DNA from: Lachnospiraceae bacterium
Lineage (GTDB): Bacteria > Bacillota > Clostridia > Lachnospirales > Lachnospiraceae
Direction: 5' to 3'
Length of the DNA: 64,000 nt
Assembly (NCBI GenBank): GCA_017527205.1
Contig: JAFXQK010000008.1
Location: 1 to 64,000, forward strand
Part shown: positions 44,536-54,752 of the stretch, one piece after another
How positions within the stretch are numbered: position 1 is the stretch's first letter
How the letters are laid out: each line of letters begins with the position of its first letter
The notes under the pieces: generated by a model
What the model was told of the DNA's origin: nothing
The model's database searches: none
The model's input: the letters and a program-made list of their open reading frames with translations, nothing else
Position numbers and translations under genes: made by a program

Positions 44536-45905
44536 ACGACGCAAGGAAACGAGAAGAAAGAATACGGCTCATTACAACGGGAAAGCTCTATCCCTTGCTT
44601 GTAAGGATGGCAATTCCTTCGATGATCGGCATGATCGTCACTACGGTTTATAATCTGACGGATACCTATTTTGTGGGCAAACTCAATGATAAAACGTTGA
44701 CGGCCTCCGTGGGCGTGGTGTTTAGCTTTGTCTCAGTGATTCAGGCGATAGGCTTTTGGTTTGGATATGGCTCCGGAAATTATATTTCCAGAATGCTTGG
44801 CAAGAAGGAAAACGACAAGGCGGAGGAAATGGCGGCGACGGGCGCCTTGCTGGCAATCATCGTTGGTTTTGTCTTGCTGGTGCTGGGACTTCTGTTCCTA
44901 AGACCGGTTGCCATCCTGATGGGTGCGGGAGGAGATGAAGCGCTGCTTGATGCAACGATGCGTTATCTTCGGATCACGATCTGCACCATACCCTTTATGC
45001 TTTTGTCCAACGTGCTATACAACGAGCTTCGTTTGGCGGGGAGCGCGAAGAGTAGCGTGATCGGATTGCTCATCGGCATGCTTTTTAACATGGTATTGGA
45101 TCCCGTGCTGATTCTTTGGGCTGGGCTTGGCGTGGAAGGCGCGGCCTATGCCAGCATGGCTGGACAGATTGCTGGACTTTCGCTTTTGTATCGACAGACG
45201 AAGAAGGACGGAAACGTTCCCGTCCTGCTGAAAAAGGCTAGGCTGGATTGGGCGCACTTAAGGACGATCTTCGCAGGCGGTGCACCGAATTTTTGCAGGC
45301 AGGGGATCAGTAGTATTTCATCAGTTCTAGTCAATCACGTTGCGGGAGAATTTGGCGTGGGAGCGATCGCGGCAGTCACTATTGCCATTAAGGTCGCCTA
45401 TATCGCCTATGCACTGGTGATTGGATTTGGGCAAGGCTTTCAGCCCATTTGTGCCATGAATTATGGTGCACAAAAATATGACAGAATCAAGAAGGCGTTC
45501 TTCCTGGCACTACTTACCGTAACGGTGTTCCTGCTTTTGACAACGGGGCTATTGTATTTCAAAGGAGATGAATTGATCCGTGCCTTTACGGGGGAGGAGG
45601 CAGTTGCAGGTCTGGCTGGCAGAATGCTTCGCGCACAGTGCATCATCCTCCCGTTTATGGGGTATTACATTCTGATAGGCATGCTTTTGCAGAACATCGG
45701 AAGGTTTGCCCTGGCAACCTCCGTAACGACACTGGAAAACGGATTTTGCATGATCCCTGTTTTGTATGCGTCCTGCGCATTGCTAGGGGAGGCAGGGCTC
45801 GTTTGGTTTAAACCGATCTCCAGCGGGTTGGCGCTGTTAATTTCGTTGGGGATTGGTACCTATGCGTGGAAGAAATATCTTGGAAAGCAGCCTGAGGAAA
45901 CATGA
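44532..45905 (+). CDS. MATE-family efflux transporter (457 aa, GTG start)
   Basis: Twelve predicted helices in two halves; GKLYPLLVRMAIPSMIGMIV and YNLTDTYFVGKLND at the N-terminus are typical of DinF/NorM-like MATE pumps. Exports cationic drugs or metabolites using a Na+ or H+ gradient. Overlaps both neighbours (ATGA at 3' end if the upstream start of the next gene is used). Confidence 0.92.
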   Translation: MNDARKREERIRLITTGKLYPLLVRMAIPSMIGMIVTTVYNLTDTYFVGKLNDKTLTASVGVVFSFVSVIQAIGFWFGYGSGNYISRMLGKKENDKAEEMAATGALLAIIVGFVLLVLGLLFLRPVAILMGAGGDEALLDATMRYLRITICTIPFMLLSNVLYNELRLAGSAKSSVIGLLIGMLFNMVLDPVLILWAGLGVEGAAYASMAGQIAGLSLLYRQTKKDGNVPVLLKKARLDWAHLRTIFAGGAPNFCRQGISSISSVLVNHVAGEFGVGAIAAVTIAIKVAYIAYALVIGFGQGFQPICAMNYGAQKYDRIKKAFFLALLTVTVFLLLTTGLLYFKGDELIRAFTGEEAVAGLAGRMLRAQCIILPFMGYYILIGMLLQNIGRFALATSVTTLENGFCMIPVLYASCALLGEAGLVWFKPISSGLALLISLGIGTYAWKKYLGKQPEET

Positions 45906-45925
45906 CAGGAAAGGAAGCGAAGGCT

Positions 45926-48361
45926 ATGAAATATTGTATTCCTTTTGAGGAGATCAGAAAAGAGGACGTGGCGATTGCCGGCGGAAAGGGAGCGAATCTC
46001 GGAGAGATGACGGCAGCGGGGATTCCTGTTCCCAAGGGGGCGGTTCTTACGGCTGCCGCTTATGAGAAATACATGGAGGAGAATCAGATCTCCCCGGATG
46101 CCTATGAAAGCGCAAAGGAGCTCAGGGAGGCGATCTGCAGGGGAAAGCTGCCGTTAGAGCTGGAGAAGGAGTTAGAGGCATATTATGAAGCGCTGGGCGG
46201 GCAGGCGCGTCTTGCGATCAGGTCTTCCGCGACTGCCGAGGATCTGGAGGATGCAAGCTTTGCAGGCCAGCAGGAGACCTATTTGAATGTTGTAGGATTG
46301 CAGGCAATTTATCAAAAGGTCAAGGATTGTTATGCCTCTCTTTGGGGAGATCGCGCCATCAGCTATCGAAAAAATGCGGGATATGATCAGCAAAGAGTTG
46401 CACTCGCGGTTGTCCTTCAGGAGATGATCGAAAGTGAGAGCGCCGGCGTCATGTTTACCAGTGATCCGTCGGGCGATCCGGGGAATGTCCACGTGAACGC
46501 ATCCTATGGCCTTGGAGAGGCTGTTGTTTCAGGCATTGTCAGTCCGGATGAATATGTCTGTGACAGGGAAGGAAATGTATTAAAATCCGTAATTGGCAGC
46601 AAAGAATATCAGATTGTTTATGGCGAGAATGGGACGGAAAAGGTAGCCGTAGATGATGCGGCGCGCAAGACACAGGTGCTCTCTGAGGATGTGATCCACG
46701 CACTTGTGGCGGAGGGCATGAAGATTGAAAAGCATTACGGTCATCCCATGGACATTGAGTGGGCAGTGAGGGATGACAGAATTTACATTTTGCAGGCGAG
46801 GGCCATTACGACTTTAAGTCGGCAGGAAGAAAAAATCTTCACGGAGGCAGACTTCGCAAAATACCCCAAGGTAGAGCCTGCCAAGGGAAGAATGCGGGAG
46901 AATGTTCTCTTTAACCTGGAAAAAACGCCAACGCCGTACTATCCGCTCGATCATGATTTCGGCGGTCTTGTGGGAGAACAAAAGGGGGTTTTATTCAAAG
47001 AGATCGGCATTCAGTTTGGTGACAGCATGTATCCGATCGATCAGGACGGCGTCAATTTCTTGACACAAAGCAAGCCAAGCATTACGCGGAGGGTCTTTCA
47101 GATCCCGCATTACTTAAAGAAAATCAATGACATGGATGAGAACGTCAGAAAGGCGGATGCTTCGCTTAAGCAATGTAGAGCAAGCTTTGACAAAGAAAAG
47201 CAGGCAGACCCCAAGACGGCGCAGGAGATCGGAAGCTCCCTAAAACGCATGCGCGAGCTGATCGGGAAGACGGCCTATGACAGATTCTTATATGCGCTTT
47301 TTCCGAATGCCATCGAGAGCATGCGCGTCAACAAGGAACTGAAAAAGTGGGGAGAAAACTGGAATTCCTATGATTTACTAGAGGGGTTGTCCTATGTTAC
47401 GGCAGATCTGAACAGGGAGATGGCACAGATCGCGGCATGGATTCGCGCGGATGAGAGAAGAAAGGATTGCGTTCTGAACCGGGACTATGAGGAGATCTGT
47501 GCAGAGTATCCGGAACTTTCGGAAAGGTTTACTGCATTTTTGGAGCGATATGGCGCAAAATCCGATTTTAACTGCTATTGCTATATTTCAAAATCGTGGA
47601 GGGAGGAACCGGATCGGTTTCTAAAGGTTCTTCGGCCCATGGTGAAGAAGTCGGAGAGCAAGGTTCCGACCATGGAGGAAGGATTGGAGAACTATCGGGC
47701 AATTTTAAATAAGGCCAGGAGTTCCCTGTCAGCCAAGAAATATACGGCTTTTGAAAAGCGTGCGGAGGCTCTAAGGCACTATCATTACATACGCGAGGCA
47801 ACACAGTATCTCTGGGAATCGGAGTTTGAGTATTGCAGAATGCTTTTGCACAAATTGGAAAAGCTAACGGACCATTCCTATGAGGATTATTTATATCTCT
47901 TTGCAGACGAATTCTTTACCGTCTGCGAGCATGGTTGGACGGAGAAGGAACAGGGTCTTGTGGAGAAAAGAAGAAGGATGCGCCCACTGGCGGTTGCTTA
48001 TTGGCAAAAGGCCATGCAGGATGCCCTGGAAAATGGGGAGGATGGCATCACGGGCATTGGCGGATCCGCCGGACAGGCATCGGGAAGGGTATGCATTGTC
48101 AGATCACCGAAGGAGTTCGATAAGCTTTGCGAGGGAGATATCTTAGTCTGCACCTACACCGATCCTGAGTGGACGCCGCTTTTTTGCCTGGCAGCAGGCG
48201 TTGTGGTCGATACGGGCGGAACGCTTTCCCATGCAGCCATTGTTGCAAGGGAATATCAGATTCCTGCCGTCCTTGCCACGGGAGATGCCACAAAAAAGCT
48301 AAAGAACGGTGATTTTGTCATGGTGGACGGAACCTCTGGCAAGGTCATCCTTACCAAGTGA
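45926..48361 (+). CDS. PEP-synthase-like dikinase, rifampicin phosphotransferase (Rph) architecture (811 aa)
   Basis: Residues 1-315 are the PPDK/PEP-synthase ATP-grasp domain (AGGKGANLGEMTAAGIPVP, AIRSSATAEDLEDASFAGQQ, DIEWAVRDDRIYILQARAI). A middle region of about 400 residues follows, then a C-terminal swivelling His domain, GGTLSHAAIVAREYQIPA (His769). The C-terminal PEP/pyruvate TIM barrel of true PEP synthase is missing, as in Rph, which inactivates rifamycins with ATP. ATG 45926 matches family N-termini; an in-frame ATG at 45902 overlaps MATE. Real substrate unproven. Confidence 0.83.
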   Translation: MKYCIPFEEIRKEDVAIAGGKGANLGEMTAAGIPVPKGAVLTAAAYEKYMEENQISPDAYESAKELREAICRGKLPLELEKELEAYYEALGGQARLAIRSSATAEDLEDASFAGQQETYLNVVGLQAIYQKVKDCYASLWGDRAISYRKNAGYDQQRVALAVVLQEMIESESAGVMFTSDPSGDPGNVHVNASYGLGEAVVSGIVSPDEYVCDREGNVLKSVIGSKEYQIVYGENGTEKVAVDDAARKTQVLSEDVIHALVAEGMKIEKHYGHPMDIEWAVRDDRIYILQARAITTLSRQEEKIFTEADFAKYPKVEPAKGRMRENVLFNLEKTPTPYYPLDHDFGGLVGEQKGVLFKEIGIQFGDSMYPIDQDGVNFLTQSKPSITRRVFQIPHYLKKINDMDENVRKADASLKQCRASFDKEKQADPKTAQEIGSSLKRMRELIGKTAYDRFLYALFPNAIESMRVNKELKKWGENWNSYDLLEGLSYVTADLNREMAQIAAWIRADERRKDCVLNRDYEEICAEYPELSERFTAFLERYGAKSDFNCYCYISKSWREEPDRFLKVLRPMVKKSESKVPTMEEGLENYRAILNKARSSLSAKKYTAFEKRAEALRHYHYIREATQYLWESEFEYCRMLLHKLEKLTDHSYEDYLYLFADEFFTVCEHGWTEKEQGLVEKRRRMRPLAVAYWQKAMQDALENGEDGITGIGGSAGQASGRVCIVRSPKEFDKLCEGDILVCTYTDPEWTPLFCLAAGVVVDTGGTLSHAAIVAREYQIPAVLATGDATKKLKNGDFVMVDGTSGKVILTK

Positions 48362-48389
48362 TAATATTTCTCATTAAGCGCGCCTCCGA

Positions 48390-48419
48390 TTGACTGTCCT
48401 TACCTTGGAGAAGTACAAT
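48390..48419 (+). promoter_or_regulatory. Promoter before the DUF6110 remnant
   Basis: TTGACT (48390-48395), 18 bp, TACAAT (48414-48419). No DtxR-type palindrome here. Confidence 0.5.
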
Positions 48420-48481
48420 AAATTATACCCTTTGGAAGGGCTTAGACAAATCGACAAAACAAGGTTTTGGAGGACAAGAAC

Positions 48482-48754
48482 ATGAAAATTGGAAAATGGG
48501 GATTGTTTCTTGGGGGAGTGCTGTTTGGCACGGCAGGAATTAAAATTTAAGCTAGCAAGGATGCAAAAAAAGCATACACTCACGCGACTGCGGCGGTTCT
48601 CAGGGCAAAGGATTGCGTCATGGAGGTGGCTACCAACGTCAAGGAAAACTGTGGTGACATCTATGATGATGCAAAGCAGATCAATGAAGACAGAGCCGTA
48701 AAGGAAGAGGAATCCGTGATTTCCGATGCGGCGAACGCAAATGATGCCGAGTGA
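48482..48754 (+). pseudogene. DUF6110-family membrane protein with in-frame stop
   Basis: ATG 48482 (TTTTGGAGGA upstream) reads MKIGKWGLFLGGVLFGTAGI-K-I, then TAA (48548-48550, codon 23), and stays open in frame for ASKDAKKAYTHATAAVLRAK and on to TGA at 48752. Start, glycine-rich helix and following helix match DUF6110 proteins, which accompany P1B-type ATPases in Clostridia. Only a nonsense codon, no frameshift, separates the two parts, so decay is recent or the stop is a sequencing error. Confidence 0.75.
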
Positions 48755-48769
48755 GAATCAAAAAACGGA

Positions 48770-48795
48770 GGGGCTGTCAATTTGGCAGCCCTTTT
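48770..48795 (+). terminator. Hairpin terminator
   Basis: GGGCTG (48771-48776) pairs with CAGCCC (48786-48791), followed by TTTT. Confidence 0.6.
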
Positions 48796-48831
48796 GCATT
48801 CGTTATTTGAGAGTTGGAGAGGTGGATGCTT

Positions 48832-49404
48832 ATGAAATGTAAAATCATGCACGAGTCACACGGAAGACTTCGCGTTCACATGGTGCTGACAAGAATGACT
48901 CTGCACCAGGCTGACGTGGCGGAATACTATCTGAGAGCCCTTCCGGCCGTGACGAAGGTAAAGGTTTATGACAGGACGGCAGATGCCGTGATCTGGTTCG
49001 ATGGGCAGAGGGACGAGATTATCATGGCGCTGGCTCGCTTTTCCTTTCAGAATGAGGATAACGAGAAGCTGGTACCTGAACATACGGGACGCGAGTTGAA
49101 TCGCAGGTATGAAGAAGAACTGGTGATGACCATTGCCAAGAGATATTTGAAAAAATGGTTATTGCCGCTTCCCATTCACAGGTTCTTGTCTATCATCAAT
49201 GCCTGCAAATATGTATGGAAGGGAATTCGAAGCCTTTGTAAGGGACAGGTGGACGTAAGCGTTTTGGATGCAACTGCGATATCCGTATCCATGTTCCGCG
49301 GCGATTTTGGCACGGCGGCTTCCGTCGCTTTAATGCAGCCTTGATTCTGCTTGGCGTTGGAGGGATCATTCAGCCTACCACATGCGGAGCTGATACTTTT
49401 TATC
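48832..49404 (+). pseudogene. Heavy-metal P1B-type ATPase, N-terminal remnant
   Basis: MKCKIMHESHGRLRVHMVLT, then an HMA-like ferredoxin fold, LVPEHTGRELNRRYEEELV, and DATAISVSMFRGDFGTAASV match the N-terminus of the DUF6110-associated P1B ATPases. The frame stops at 49344 after a shift; the next frame continues ILLGVGGII briefly and then loses similarity. The phosphorylation (DKTG), nucleotide-binding and most transmembrane regions are absent, so no pump can be made. Start at ATG 48832 with GGAGAGGTGG 6 nt upstream. Confidence 0.75.
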
Positions 49405-49415
49405 AATTACGCATA

Positions 49416-49469
49416 TTGATTTTGAATGGAGAACGCTGTATAATGGCATACAGTTAGAAATAACTAACT
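49416..49469 (+). promoter_or_regulatory. Promoter with DtxR-type operator (site 4, upstream of enolase)
   Basis: TTGATT (49416-49421), 17 bp, TATAAT (49439-49444). AGTTAG (49452-49457)-AAATAA-CTAACT (49464-49469) covers the start of transcription. Confidence 0.82.
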
Positions 49470-49564
49470 ACCTTTGAAAACTCATGTGAAGGCCTGGTGT
49501 ATCGGAGGGGTGCCGCCCTCCGATGTGCCCTGGTCTCAGAATAGGCGAAAAGCCTAATTTTTTT
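49470..49564 (+). ncRNA. Metal-regulated leader or small RNA candidate
   Basis: Downstream of the site 4 promoter: hairpin ATCGGAGGG (49501-49509)/CCCTCCGAT (49516-49524), then terminator TAGGC-GAAAA-GCCTA (49542-49556) with seven T. A transcript of about 115 nt would end here, 100 bp before the enolase ribosome binding site. 49565-49663 has no obvious second promoter. Confidence 0.55.
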
Positions 49565-49645
49565 GCCGTTCTCTATTGGAAATGGCGGAAACATAAATAA
49601 ACTGAGCAGCAAAGGGAGACACTAAAAAACATAATCGGTGAATAA

Positions 49646-50959
<1,314 letters not shown>

Positions 50960-50963
50960 CTAT

Positions 50964-51016
50964 CAGGGGATTTTCTGTTGACGACCATTTTAGGAAGTCA
51001 CGCAGGGAATCCCCTG
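50964..51016 (+). terminator. Hairpin after enolase
   Basis: CAGGGGATT (50964-50972) and AATCCCCTG (51008-51016) are exact complements with a 35-nt loop, followed by ATTCCTTT. Confidence 0.55.
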
Positions 51017-51051
51017 ATTCCTTTACTGAAGTTATTCACTCAAAAAACCTC

Positions 51052-51105
51052 TTGACATTTTAATAAGGTTAGAATATACTAACCTGTGAAGTTAGGGATG
51101 ACTAA
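51052..51105 (+). promoter_or_regulatory. feo promoter with two DtxR-type operators (sites 5 and 6)
   Basis: TTGACA (51052-51057), 17 bp, TATACT (51075-51080). AGGTTAG (51066-51072)-AATATA-CTAACCT (51079-51085) is the best palindrome of the set and covers the -10. GTTAG (51091-51095)-GGATGA-CTAA (51102-51105) follows. A looser dyad, TAGTTA...TAACTA with 8-bp spacing, lies at 51153-51172. Confidence 0.87.
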
Positions 51106-51113
51106 TTTTTGGT

Positions 51114-51146
51114 AAAATGCATGGAATTGTGATGCGTTTTCTTTTT
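51114..51146 (+). terminator. Leader terminator before feoA
   Basis: AAAATGCAT (51114-51122) pairs with ATGCGTTTT (51132-51140) with one G-U pair, then CTTTTT. Lies between the feo operators and the first gene. Confidence 0.6.
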
Positions 51147-51198
51147 GAGAAATAGTTAGCCATGCATAACTAAACACATGAGATTGAGGAGGTTTGAA

Positions 51199-51411
51199 AT
51201 GATGCCGCTAATTTATGCTGTTCCAGGTGAGGAAAGCGTCGTAAAGAAGGTCGGAGGATGCGAGCAGGTCAAACGTCACCTTGAGAATCTTGGGTTTACG
51301 CCGGGGGGATGTGTGACGCTGATCAGTACGATCGGAGGCAACGTGATTGTCAAGGTGAAGGAGTCCCGCATCGCTCTTGACGAGGATTTGGCCAGAAAAG
51401 TCATGGTATAA
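51199..51411 (+). CDS. feoA: FeoA-domain protein 1 (70 aa)
   Basis: SH3-like small beta-barrel: MPLIYAVPGEESVVKKVGG, LENLGFTPGGCVTLIS, GGNVIVKVKESRIALDEDLA. FeoA proteins bind FeoB in the cytoplasm and support Fe(II) uptake. ATG 51199 is preceded by GAGGAGG; the in-frame ATG at 51178 lies before that site. Confidence 0.92.
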   Translation: MMPLIYAVPGEESVVKKVGGCEQVKRHLENLGFTPGGCVTLISTIGGNVIVKVKESRIALDEDLARKVMV

Positions 51412-51449
51412 ATTCACAAATGAATACGTGAGTCAGGGAGGTAGAAAAA

Positions 51450-51674
51450 GTGAGCACAAATTTAAAGGAAGTAAAGATCGGGCAGACCGTTACCGTGGTG
51501 AAGCTTCACGGTGAGGGCGCAATTAAAAGAAGAATCATGGACATGGGAATCACGAAGGGCACGGAGGTTTACGTTCGTAAGGTAGCCCCCCTTGGAGATC
51601 CCATTGAGGTAACCGTCAGGGGATACGAGCTTTCCATCCGCAAGGCGGATGCGGAAATGATTGAGGTAAAGTAG
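51450..51674 (+). CDS. feoA: FeoA-domain protein 2 (74 aa, GTG start)
   Basis: LKEVKIGQTVTVVKLHGEGA, RRIMDMGITKGTEVYVRKVA, DPIEVTVRGYELSIRKADAE: the standard FeoA fold. Tandem feoA genes are common in Clostridia. Start GTG with GGGAGG 8 nt upstream; FeoB follows after 16 nt. Confidence 0.93.
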   Translation: MSTNLKEVKIGQTVTVVKLHGEGAIKRRIMDMGITKGTEVYVRKVAPLGDPIEVTVRGYELSIRKADAEMIEVK

Positions 51675-51690
51675 GGAGAGGAGAGGAATC

Positions 51691-54156
51691 ATGAGTATGA
51701 AAATTGCACTTGCGGGTAATCCGAACAGTGGTAAGACGACGCTATTTAATTCCCTGACCGGTTCCAATCAGTTCGTTGGTAACTGGCCGGGCGTTACCGT
51801 AGAAAAGAAGGAAGGAAAGCTAAAGAAGCATGATGACGTTACGATCACGGATCTTCCTGGCATTTACTCTCTTTCGCCTTATACCCTGGAGGAGGTTGTT
51901 GCCAGAAATTATCTGATCGGAGAGAGACCGGATGCCATCTTGAATATTGTGGATGGAACAAATCTGGAGCGTAACCTGTATCTGACCACGCAGCTGATCG
52001 AGCTTGGCATTCCCGTTGTCATTGCCATAAACATGATGGATGTCGTTCGAAAGAACGGTGACAAGCTAAACACAAAGGAGTTGGCAAGCAAGCTTGGCTG
52101 TCAGATTGTTGAGATTTCCGCACTGAAGGGAGAGAAAACGATTGAGGCAGCGGAAGCAGCCATTGCTGCGGCAAAGGCTGGAAAGAAGGTGCCGATGCAT
52201 ACCTTTTCGGGACCTGTGGAGCACGCCATTGCACATATTGAAGAGGCCATCGTACATGACCTTCCTGAGGAGCGGCAAAGATGGTATGCCATCAAGGTAT
52301 TTGAACGGGATGACAAGGTGCTGGAGCAGTTAAAGATTTCTCCGGATACCCTGGCACACGTGGAAAAGGATATTGTGGCTACAGAAAAAGAGATGGATGA
52401 TGATGCCGAGAGTATTATCACGAATGAGAGATATGTTTACATTGCGGAGCTGCTGAAGGGCGTTTACAAGAAGAAGGATGCGAATGTTCTCAGCCATTCT
52501 GATAAGATCGACCAGATTGTCACGAACAGATTCCTCGGACTTCCCATCTTTGCGCTGGTGATGTTCCTGATCTATTGGATCGCGATGGTTGGCGTCGGCG
52601 CGCCGGCAACGGATTGGGCAAATGACGGATTGTTTGGAGATGGATATCATCTGTTTGCCATCGGCAGCAGCGAGGCGGAAGAAGCCGGCGAGGAATATAC
52701 GGCGGCTATGCAGGCGGTCGATGCCTTTATCGGTTTTGACGAGGAGGCAAGCATTGAGGATTTGAAGGCATTTGTTCCGACAGAAACGGAAGTGACCTAC
52801 ACCGTTGAGGACGAGGAGACACTGGAGCAAAGCGACATCACCGTATACTATGAGGCGGTTCCGGATGGGGCGGAGGATGACGTGAACTCCATGAGCTATC
52901 TGGATGCCGTAGAATATTTTGAAAAGAATGGTTTTGAGGAGCCCGATCCTGCGGATTATGGCGTATGGGTACCCGGTGTTCCCGTGCTGGTAGAGGGAGG
53001 GCTGGATGCCATTGGCTGTGCAGATTGGCTAAAGAGTCTGATCCTGGATGGTATCGTTGCCGGCGTTGGCGCAGTCCTTGGATTTGTTCCTCAGATGCTG
53101 GTGCTGTTCTTCATGTTAGCCTTCGTTGAAGCAAGCGGTTACATGGCCCGCGTGGCATTCGTGCTTGACCGTGTATTCCGTCGTTTTGGTCTTTCCGGAA
53201 AGAGCTTCATTCCGATCTTGATCGGTACTGGTTGCGGCATTCCTGGAATTATGGCTTCCAGAACCATTGAGAATGAGCGCGACAGAAGAATGACGATTAT
53301 GACGACAACCTTTATCCCCTGCGGCGCGAAGCTTCCCTTTATCGCCATGATCTCGGGAGCGATTTTTGGCGGCAGTGCTTGGATTTCCACAGGTTCCTAT
53401 TTCATTGGTATTGCAGCAATCATTTGTTCCGGTATCATTCTGAAGAAGACAAAGATGTTTTCGGGTGATCCCGCGCCCTTTGTCATGGAGCTTCCTGCAT
53501 ATCACTGGCCAACCCTTACGAACGTTCTTCGTTCCATGTGGGAGAGAGGCTGGAGCTTCATCAAGAAGGCCGGCACCATCATTTTACTCTCCAGCATCGT
53601 GATTTGGTTCCTTTCCAGACTTGGCTGGGTGGACGGAGCATTTGGCCTTTTGGAGGAAGAGGAGATTGGAAACAGTATCCTTGCCTCTGTGGGCAATGCG
53701 ATCGCGTGGATTTTCATCCCTCTTGGTTTTGGTAACTGGCAGGCAACGGTTGCATCCATTACGGGTCTTGTTGCGAAGGAGAATATTGTTGGTACCATGG
53801 GCGTTCTGTACGGCGGTGAGGGTAATGCATGGGCGGCACTTGCGGCAGCCTTTACGACGGCATCCGGCATGAGCTTCCTGATTTTTAACCTGCTCTGTGC
53901 ACCCTGCTTTGCAGCAATTGGTGCGATCAAGCGAGAAATGAATAATGCGAAGTGGACCTGGTTTGCCATCGGTTATGAATGTGGGTTTGCCTATGTTGTA
54001 TCCTTCGTTGTTTTCCATTTGATGAGCATGGCGGCAGGAAATGGAAACATGATCGGAATCATTCTTTCCTTTGTTGTTCTTGCCATATTTGTCTGGCTGC
54101 TCTTTAGACCTTACAAGGAAGCAACGACTTTAAAGAAAAAGGTGGCGATTTCATGA
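51691..54156 (+). CDS. feoB: Ferrous iron transporter FeoB (821 aa)
   Basis: N-terminal G domain with G1 GNPNSGKTT, G2 NWPGVTVEKKEG, G3 DLPGIYS and NMMD; then a helical regulatory spacer and a membrane core with GTGCGIPGIMASR and EASGYMARVAF. Takes up Fe(II) with GTP hydrolysis. Longer than the usual 650-780 residues: an acidic stretch of about 135 residues (about 305-440, rich in E and D) is inserted after the first transmembrane helix and would face outside. Confidence 0.95.
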   Translation: MSMKIALAGNPNSGKTTLFNSLTGSNQFVGNWPGVTVEKKEGKLKKHDDVTITDLPGIYSLSPYTLEEVVARNYLIGERPDAILNIVDGTNLERNLYLTTQLIELGIPVVIAINMMDVVRKNGDKLNTKELASKLGCQIVEISALKGEKTIEAAEAAIAAAKAGKKVPMHTFSGPVEHAIAHIEEAIVHDLPEERQRWYAIKVFERDDKVLEQLKISPDTLAHVEKDIVATEKEMDDDAESIITNERYVYIAELLKGVYKKKDANVLSHSDKIDQIVTNRFLGLPIFALVMFLIYWIAMVGVGAPATDWANDGLFGDGYHLFAIGSSEAEEAGEEYTAAMQAVDAFIGFDEEASIEDLKAFVPTETEVTYTVEDEETLEQSDITVYYEAVPDGAEDDVNSMSYLDAVEYFEKNGFEEPDPADYGVWVPGVPVLVEGGLDAIGCADWLKSLILDGIVAGVGAVLGFVPQMLVLFFMLAFVEASGYMARVAFVLDRVFRRFGLSGKSFIPILIGTGCGIPGIMASRTIENERDRRMTIMTTTFIPCGAKLPFIAMISGAIFGGSAWISTGSYFIGIAAIICSGIILKKTKMFSGDPAPFVMELPAYHWPTLTNVLRSMWERGWSFIKKAGTIILLSSIVIWFLSRLGWVDGAFGLLEEEEIGNSILASVGNAIAWIFIPLGFGNWQATVASITGLVAKENIVGTMGVLYGGEGNAWAALAAAFTTASGMSFLIFNLLCAPCFAAIGAIKREMNNAKWTWFAIGYECGFAYVVSFVVFHLMSMAAGNGNMIGIILSFVVLAIFVWLLFRPYKEATTLKKKVAIS

Positions 54157-54350
54157 GTTGGATTGCTGGAAATCTGGGAACTGTTATCATTTGTATAATT
54201 TTAGTTGCAGTTATCGGAGGCATTCTGTATAATATGATCAAGAATAAAAAGAAAGGAATGTCTTCGTGCGGATGTAATTGTAGTTGCTGTCCGGCCGGGG
54301 GCGCGTGTCATGGGCATGAACAAAAATCAGTCGGCGGAGGATTATCTTGA
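54153..54350 (+). CDS. FeoB-associated Cys-rich membrane protein (65 aa)
   Basis: One transmembrane helix (about 8-28, LGTVIICIILVAVIGGILYN), a basic stretch KNKKKG, then SCGCNCSCCPAGGACHG with six cysteines. Matches PF12669, found after feoB in Firmicutes. Overlaps feoB by 4 nt and the regulator gene by 41 nt. May bind iron at the membrane; role unproven. Confidence 0.88.
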   Translation: MSWIAGNLGTVIICIILVAVIGGILYNMIKNKKKGMSSCGCNCSCCPAGGACHGHEQKSVGGGLS

Positions 54351-54693
54351 AAGTATCTTGATCATTCAGGAAAGGCAGGGAAACGCGAGATCCATTGACG
54401 TGGCATATGAGCTTGGCGTGACGAAGCCTAGTGTCAGCGTCGCCATGAAAAAGCTTCGTGAGCAGGGTATGATCACGTTTGACGACAATGGATTCATTGC
54501 CTTTACGGACGAAGGAAGGAAGCTCGCAAAAAAGGTTTATGACAAGCATAAGCTCCTGACGAAGGCATTGATTGCGATTGGCGTGAACCAGAAGACGGCG
54601 GCGGAAGAGGCCTGCCTGATCGAACACGTCATCAGTGATTCCACCTACAAATGCATTAAGTCATTCGTCAAGAAAACAGAAAGCATGAAATAA
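54310..54693 (+). CDS. DtxR/MntR-family metal-dependent regulator (127 aa)
   Basis: N-terminal winged HTH (SAEDYLESILIIQERQG, SIDVAYELGVTKPSVSVAMK) and a dimerisation helix with EEACLIEHVIS, the place of the E/C/H metal ligands in DtxR/MntR. No C-terminal SH3 domain. Last gene of the feo operon and best candidate to bind the TTAG-N6-CTAA sites, reporting iron (or Mn) to the whole set. ATG 54316 is an alternative start. Confidence 0.9.
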   Translation: MGMNKNQSAEDYLESILIIQERQGNARSIDVAYELGVTKPSVSVAMKKLREQGMITFDDNGFIAFTDEGRKLAKKVYDKHKLLTKALIAIGVNQKTAAEEACLIEHVISDSTYKCIKSFVKKTESMK

Positions 54694-54703
54694 TGTTCTA
54701 AGG

Positions 54704-54730
54704 CCCGCAGGCATCGCGCTTGCGGGTTTC
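54704..54730 (+). terminator. Terminator of the feo operon
   Basis: CCCGCA (54704-54709) and TGCGGG (54721-54726) followed by TTTC. Confidence 0.7.
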
Positions 54731-54752
54731 TTATGTCAAAAAAATGCTTGCA

